A DNA stretch of 12,259 nucleotides from assembly GCA_009663005.1 (NCBI GenBank), contig VIGQ01000444.1, forward strand, positions 20,001 to 32,259, read 5' to 3'. This document shows, piece by piece, positions 7,203 through 12,259 of the stretch (position 1 is its first letter; each line of letters starts with the position of its first letter). The notes under the pieces were generated by a model that was not told where the DNA came from, made no database searches, and worked only from the letters and a program-made list of their open reading frames with translations. Position numbers and translations under genes: made by a program. Source of the stretch: Actinidia chinensis (lineage: Eukaryota; Streptophyta; Magnoliopsida; Ericales; Actinidiaceae).

Positions 7203-8427
7203 TGAGGATGACGCATGCCTTCGGTCAACCATCATCATTAAAAAATCAAATGGAGTTATTGGCACATACAAACTATATGGTACAATTTGTGTTGTTTACT
7301 ATATTGTAGCAACCTATACAATTTTTTAGTGACTCGTTGATTCAAATTTTTAAATTTTATTAATTATTTGAAGTAATATGAGTCAAAAATTGTTAGTTTT
7401 ATAGAATTTTTCAATTATTATAAACGAGAGCAAGCAACTCTTTTTGTTTATTGGAAAAATGCAATTTTTCTTTGTTAAAAAGTTAACAATACATTTTCTG
7501 CAATGATCGTGTTAACAATAATATTCATAGTGATGAAGGCAATAAAAATGTTAAGCCCACCACATAGAAGTATATATTATTCATAACAATGTACCAAAAT
7601 TGCTTTCGATCTACATTTTTTATTTGAAGCCTGAAATAAATATGTATTAGTTAGAACAGTAGCCAAACCAATAAAATGTTGACGAATAGAGAAATAATAG
7701 GATGTTAGAGAAAAAAATTAAAAGTGATGCTCGAAACATGGAAAACCCTCATTTTGCCAGGCAAAATAGATAGTTATGGGGAGTATGTTAGAGAACTCTT
7801 ATTATTTTACTTATAAATAGAAAAAAATATTTTAAAAAAAAGAGGGATTGTAGAAAAATAACATAGTAGGGGAAGATGGACCGTATGAATATTTTTTGTT
7901 ATCAATATTGCAAGTAACAATATTAAACAAGATTTTTACTATTTTATCTATGAATAGTTAAAATATTATTTTTTTTTTTTAAATAAAATATTTTTTATAA
8001 AGAGAGGTGTAGAAAATGACAGGGGCCAGATTGAAGATGTGGCTATTAATAGATGATACAAATGAAAGATAACAGACTTTGTAACAAGCAGAAGCGACAC
8101 GAAGAGTTAAAACTCCCGCTTCTGATTTATATTATATGAATGAAAAAAAATCCGTTCTGTGGTTACCAGCAAATGTTTGTTATTTTTGTGGCTTTAACTA
8201 ACGAAAATGATGTCTACGAGGATTGAAATAGAATGTAAAAGTCAAATAATAAAATAAAGGTATATGAACACTTTCTTGAGTTCAAAAGTTGAAATTTTAC
8301 GATTGCATTTTAAATATTTGTGATTTATTTTGATGAATCAAATATTCATATTGTACAGCTCATCGACTGTTTAATAATGTAAACGATCACCTAGATCGGA
8401 TACAAATTAACAATAAATCAAATTTCA
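7203..8427. repeat. 1.2-kb direct repeat, copy A
   Basis: This segment is repeated in the same orientation at 9016-10192. Shared landmarks in the same order include TGAGGATGACGCATGCC at the start, AGCAAGCAACTCTTTTTGTT (about 7430), GAAGTATATATTAT (about 7567), a GAAAACCCTCATT block (7740), an AACGAAAATGATGTCTACGA block (about 8200), and a 33-base identical run at 8334-8366. The edges can be read as TG...CA, which would fit LTRs, but I found no primer-binding site, polypurine tract or target duplication. There is no coding potential on either strand. It contains a hairpin at 8089-8124 and a T12 run at 7969-7980. Family unknown. Confidence 0.75.
8089..8124. other. Nested hairpin in repeat copy A
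   Basis: CAGAAGCG at 8089-8096 pairs perfectly with CGCTTCTG at 8117-8124. Inside it GAGTT (8104-8108) pairs with AACTC (8111-8115). In copy B the inner pair is kept (GAGTT, AAA, AACTC at about 9880-9895) but the outer stem is broken (CAGACGCGG against CCCGTTTGA). The role is unknown. Confidence 0.5.
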
Positions 8428-8428
8428 A

Positions 8429-8840
8429 CCGAAGTATGTGAAAAGTCAGACAAAACTTTAGAAATTAAAGACCAGAGAAAAACAAGACACAAGTACAAAG
8501 CCTCGGGGGGAAGGTCAGTTAGTGAAATCAACCGAACTTAAAGTTCGTCCAACCGAAGAAATGTATAGAAAAATGTTCAAACTGTAAGCTGTGCCTTGCT
8601 AAATGAAGAACAAGAGCAAAAACAAAGAACAAGTAAGCAAGCCTCTGGAAGGTCAATTGAAAACAATCACTTAAAGTTCGGTCTGAACGAAGATCAGAAA
8701 AACTCAAATCGAAGCTGTGAATGAAGAACATAGCAAAACAAAGAACAAGTACGGCAACCTAGAAGATTAGTTGGAAATCAATGAACTTAAAGTCGGTCCG
8801 ATAGAAGTTCTGAAAAAATCAGACCTAAGTTTTAAAAATT
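8429..8840. repeat. Tandem repeat of ~116-140 bp units, about 3 copies plus a partial
   Basis: Units start at an ACAAGTA motif at about 8488, 8628 and 8744, and a partial unit precedes the first. Each contains, in order, a GCCTC-GGAAGGTCAGTT-like block, CTTAAAGTTCGGTC, a CGAAGA...CAGAAAAA block, and (units 1 and 2) GAAGCTGTG...AATGAAGAACA...AGCAAAACAAAGA. Unit 1 holds the palindrome CGAACTT-A-AAGTTCG (8533-8547), only partly kept in the others. Repeats with AGTTCGGTC-type palindromes also occur in U3 regions of Sirevirus LTRs, so this may be part of a second LTR. Confidence 0.65.
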
Positions 8841-9015
8841 CAAATTTTGCGATTCAATGGCTAGATAAACCCAAAACGCTCCTTATAGTGTTAGTTAACT
8901 GCCTTTTGCAACGACTCTTTTAAGGCTTGTGGGCTTTAAAAAATCAACCCTTCGACGTGTTCAAAATTACTAGATTATGATTCCAATACATTCTTGCAAT
9001 CCTTAGAGTCTATTC
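8841..9015 (+). repeat. Possible LTR-derived spacer between the two 1.2-kb copies
   Basis: The segment GATTCAATGGCTAGATAAACC (8849-8869), followed by CCAAAACGCTCC, CAACGACTCTTTTAAGG and GGGCTTTAAAAAATC (a TATA-like run at about 8935), resembles the stretch between palindrome repeats and the TATA box of plant copia LTRs. This is a resemblance only; no boundaries were found. Confidence 0.25.
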
Positions 9016-10192
9016 TGAGGACACGCATGCCTTCGGTCAACATCATCATTAAAAATAAAATATGCATTGTTATAGAAACTTATATTTGTTACAATTGTTG
9101 TTTACTTATTAATGTAGCACCTATCAAATTTTTAAGGGGCTTCATGATCAAATTTTTCAAATTTTATTAATCTGTTGATATTATGAGTAAAAAATTGTTA
9201 GTTTAATCACATTTTTCATAATATATAAACGATAGCAAGCAACTCTTTTTGTTATGGAAAATGCAATTTTTCTTTGTAAAAAGTTAAAAACAATACATTT
9301 TTGAAGGGCGTTAACAATAATATTCATATTGATGAAGTCAATTAAAATGCTAATCCCACAATATAGAAGTATATATTATCCATATGGTATACAAAATGCA
9401 TTGTTTCTATCTAAATTTTTATTTGAAGCCTAAAATAAAATATGGTATTAGAAAACGTAGCAAAACAATAAAAGTGTTTGACGAATAGAGAATAATAGAG
9501 TATTGTTAGAGAAAAAAATTAAAAGGGGTTGTCTAAATATGAAAACCCTCATTGTGCAAAAATAGAGAGTTATGGGGGAGTATGTTAGAGATGCTCTTAT
9601 ATTTTACTTAAAAATAGTAAAAAATCGTATTTTAAAAATATTTTATTAAAAAGAGAGGTTGTAGAAAATAACATAAGTAGGGTGAAAAGATGTGACCGTA
9701 TAAATATTTCAAATAACACATAGGTAAACAAGATTTTTACTATTTTATATATGAATAGTTAAATATTATGTTTAAAAAATATTTTTTTATAGAGAGCGGT
9801 GTAGACAAATGACCCAGGCAGAATTACAGATTGATACAAATGATAAAACAAGATTTCTAACAAGCAGACGCGGATCACGAAGAGTTAAAAACTCCCGTTT
9901 GATTTATATTTATGAATGAAAAAAAAATCGTGGTACCAGCAATGTTTTGTTATTTGGGGGCTAAATAACGAAAATGATGTCTACGAGGAATTGAAATGAG
10001 GTAGGTAATAATCAAATTTACCTGAAAAAGGGACCACCATTTCTTGAGCTCAAAATGAATTTATAGATTGCATTTTAAATATTTTGAATTTAGTTTTGTG
10101 AATCAAATATTCATATTGTACAGCTCATCGAGGCGGTTTAATAAGGTAAACGATCACCTAGATCGGAACAAATTAACAATAAATCAATTTCA
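9016..10192. repeat. 1.2-kb direct repeat, copy B
   Basis: This is the second, same-orientation copy of 7203-8427, beginning TGAGGACACGCATGCC and ending AAATCAATTTCA. It is slightly shorter than copy A, and the two differ by many one- to few-base gaps as well as substitutions. A 33-base run at 10099-10131 is identical to 8334-8366 of copy A, and the following GTAAACGATCACCTAGATCGG is also shared. The start regions are more diverged than the ends. It has no coding frame. Confidence 0.75.
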
Positions 10193-10539
10193 ATGGATTA
10201 TCACGATAAATTGTTAATCTTAGTGACACACTTATTTATAAGTTATAAAATAATTTTGAATAAATATGTTTATATCCTATTAATATTATTTTTTAAGTAT
10301 TGATCTTCGCAGCGTAATTTACAATAACAAAGATTTAATTATTCCAAATGATAAAATTAAATATAAATTCCTTGAACTGCTCCAATACAATTATCTTTCG
10401 ACTACATAGAAATTGGTAATTAGATTTGTAAATCAACAGATTGGCACTATCGTTATAATAAAATTAATAAATCAGTAATTGCTGGCATGCTTCATAAGCC
10501 ACGGTAGCGGTTATGAATCATTATAATAACTATGATACG
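10193..10539. other. AT-rich DNA without features
   Basis: It begins exactly where similarity between the two 1.2-kb copies stops (TTCAA then TGGATTATCACG). No gene, RNA or repeat was seen. Confidence 0.5.
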
Positions 10540-10620
10540 CTGCTTTTCGGTCTGCGTCATATTAAAAAATCAAATTATATGAGTATTGGTGTACAAACTA
10601 ATATTTGCTTACAGTTGAAA
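10540..10620. repeat. Short third piece of the 1.2-kb repeat
   Basis: ACGCTGCTTTTCGGTCTGCG, a following TCATATTAAAAAATCAAAT and a later GTACAAACTA run parallel to 7211-7275 of copy A (ACGCATGCCTTCGGTCAACC, CATCATTAAAAAATCAAAT, CATACAAACTA). Similarity fades after about 10620, so only the first ~80 bases of the repeat are present. Confidence 0.4.
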
Positions 10621-10639
10621 AACTGAAGTAAAAAAAATA

Positions 10640-10890
10640 ATATGATATGAGATTAATATCTTAAGAATATATATAATTCTTCTTTATATCGAGAAAAAAA
10701 ATAAATAATTACTAATGAAAACAATAATAAAGGTAATAAAGTAGCGTATGAATCAAGATATTCAGAATATACTCTATATTGATATATTCTGAATATAATG
10801 TAACTATATAAAAAATATTTTAACATCCCCCTCAACTCAAGGTGATAAATTAGACGAATTGAGTTTTTGATATGATGTCTCGAAATCACC
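10640..10890 (+). repeat. Possible copia LTR tail fragment
   Basis: The order of a TATATTGATATATTCTGAATAT block, ATATTTTAACATCCCCCTCAA, CTCAAGGTGATAAATTAGA and GAATTGAGTTT is familiar from LTRs of plant copia elements, where a TAACATCCCCCTCAA motif is common. It ends near a (CAC)5 microsatellite at 10887-10902. No second LTR or target duplication was found, and the assignment is by motif resemblance only. Confidence 0.3.
10758..10796. repeat. Perfect 14-bp inverted repeat
   Basis: ATATTCAGAATATA (10758-10771) is the exact reverse complement of TATATTCTGAATAT (10783-10796), leaving an 11-base loop. It could form a strong AT-rich hairpin or cruciform. Confidence 0.6.
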
Positions 10891-10902
10891 ACCACCACCA
10901 CC
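10887..10902. repeat. (CAC)5 microsatellite
   Basis: Five perfect CAC units plus one C. The tract is short and unlikely to be functional. Confidence 0.7.
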
Positions 10903-10904
10903 TT

Positions 10905-11870
10905 TGACACCATTGTTGTACTAGCGATGCCCAAAGTTTAGGCCTGTATCTAACCTGTCAACCTAATCATAAGTTCTGGTGCGGGAGCAAAAGTGAGAGC
11001 CTGATAGCGTTAGTCTCAAAATTAAAATAATGTTCAGAAGTGTAATGAGGGCACGTATATATTATACTCTATTTTTTATATATTAATATCTTAAAATATT
11101 TATAATAATATTATTTACTAAAAGTATTCATAGAATTTTATGCCATTTGTATTTATTTTTCGTAAGTATTTTCATTTAAAGCATTTTTATTTTCTACTTG
11201 TTACAAAAATAATTAAAACAATAAAGTAACTTCAAAAATAAGTTGGTATGATACCTAGTGAAAAGTTCTAATGAGTTTCGAAGAGGTCCAACGTTTGGGG
11301 TGCGTTATAATTTTATATTTTTTTTAGTAGCAGATTTCACTCACAAACATCCATAATAACTACCAAACTCCAAAACTTGTCTAAATTAATGAATCCGAAT
11401 CCGCCCAATAAATAATTAATTCGCAAACTAATCACAAATTTGAGATGACTAATTACGTAGTTTTTTGACATTTTTATATAATTTTATTTTAACATAAATC
11501 AATAGTAAAATTCCTAATTAATCAAAAATAAAATATTAATTTTGGATAATATGAATTTTGATAGTTATTTTAAAAAATAATATAATAATTTTTTATTTTT
11601 ATTTCAATTCCTAATAATCAACAACAAGGAAAAAAGAATAAAAATGACTAAAAAAAATTAAAAAATGCAATATTAAAACAAAAATATCCAATAATTAACA
11701 TTGTTCACCACATTGTTAATTTTTGTATGAAAAATTATTTTATGTACTTGTTACAAAATAAAATTTTGTAACACTAAAGATTATCTACTTTATTAGGAAA
11801 TTTTACCTCCTCTCCATTTAAACCTAATATTAATAGAAAGATTTATAACACAAAAAGATATCAGTCTAAA
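10905..11870. other. AT-rich intergenic DNA with no gene seen
   Basis: A slightly GC-richer piece (about 10905-11030, with AGTTCTGGTGCGGGAGC) is followed by very AT-rich sequence without frames, repeats or RNA genes that I can recognise. It may be the remainder of the element whose LTR-like tail precedes it. Confidence 0.5.
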
Positions 11871-12259
11871 ACCTTTCGGCAAAGGTCCAGAGAGAGAAGC
11901 TCTCGGTGGTGGATTTTCTTGTAGAATCCCCTGCCTCGCTAAGCTGACTCGGATCATCTTTCTTCATCTTTTCTTTTTCTTCTTGGACAACATCTTCAGT
12001 GACTGAGATTGGAACTAGTTTGTTGGTCCAGATCTGTGTTCAGTTTCCCAGCTAGCTCTATGTAAATCTTGAGGCACAGAGGTACTCCGAGGCTCCATTT
12101 GGCTACAGATTGAACCTCAGCTCAAATAGTGATAACCAAAAATAAGCGCAAAGAGGGGCCAGGTCCCATCCTCTAAGCTTGGAAGACCCGATTCTAACTA
12201 CTACTGAGGGCTAGCAAGATCGGCAAGGCCTACCATGAGGGGAGGAACGAGGCATCATT
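11871..12259 (-). pseudogene. Broken frame of unknown identity at the GC-richer right edge
   Basis: Base composition changes abruptly from AT-rich to nearly balanced near 11870 and stays so to the edge. On the minus strand a frame from about 12030 down to a stop near 11876 reads through about 50 residues. It is rich in Glu, Lys, Asp and Ser, with EEKEKMKKDD and later STRKSTTES. Upstream (about 12115-12030) other frames are open but are separated from it by stops. The charged tail is compatible with a gene fragment or with the ORF1 region of a LINE-type element, but no domain could be recognised. It may be the decayed end of something continuing past the window. Confidence 0.25.

Noticed and set aside
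8528..8731. Minus-strand 67-codon frame
   Set aside because: It is produced by the tandem repeat units at 8488-8840, whose repeat pattern explains it.
10653..10934. Minus-strand 93-codon frame rich in Tyr, Ile and Leu
   Set aside because: It spans the inverted repeat, the (CAC)5 tract and LTR-like sequence; its His and Val runs come from these simple repeats.

Overview
This window looks like intergenic, heterochromatin-type DNA from a flowering plant nuclear genome. It is strongly AT-rich, has no convincing intact protein-coding gene on either strand, and is built from decayed repeats. Two things point to a plant. One is a block of degenerate 5S ribosomal RNA gene units whose best copy matches the plant 5S pattern. 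The other is a decayed Ty1/copia retrotransposon of Sirevirus (SIRE/Maximus) type with an LTR, a primer-binding-site relic and a gag relic. The species cannot be told from the sequence. All long open frames on both strands fall inside these repeats or in AT-rich filler and look accidental.

Layout. About 1-350 is a promoter-like stretch rich in TGCATG/CATGTG elements ending in a TATAAATA box, with no gene behind it. About 400-2290 is featureless AT-rich DNA. About 2500-3749 is a relic 5S rDNA array on the + strand. It holds one full-length 5S pseudogene (3286-3409) and at least six partial copies separated by related T-rich spacers. About 3750-4984 is a Sirevirus-like LTR that appears to cut into the last 5S unit. 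It contains GTGTC-type palindromes, a TATA box and seven tandem copies of a ~38-bp repeat. A degenerate tRNA-Met primer-binding site (4989-4999) and a frameshifted gag relic (from 5048 to about 6100) follow, so the element keeps its 5' end but has no recognisable pol or matching 3' LTR here.

About 6330-7200 is AT-rich DNA without an identified feature. About 7203-8427 and 9016-10192 are two diverged direct copies of an unidentified ~1.2-kb repeat. Between them lies a ~590-bp segment with a tandem repeat of ~116-140 bp units and LTR-promoter-like sequence. A short third piece of the 1.2-kb repeat lies at about 10540-10620. About 10640-10890 resembles the tail of another copia LTR and carries a perfect 14-bp inverted repeat. 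About 11000-11870 is very AT-rich. From about 11870 to the right edge the base composition becomes clearly more GC-balanced, and the minus strand holds a broken frame of unknown identity. A gene or a different element probably begins there and runs past the edge.

The parts do not form a working gene system. The history they suggest is a small 5S cluster that was silenced (its best copy has lost most CpG sites by transition), then invaded by an LTR retrotransposon, followed by decay and duplication to the right. The most interesting points are the alternating two-type structure of the 5S relic array, the CpG-loss signature in the full-length 5S copy, and the unclassified 1.2-kb direct repeat. 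No new biological system could be demonstrated.
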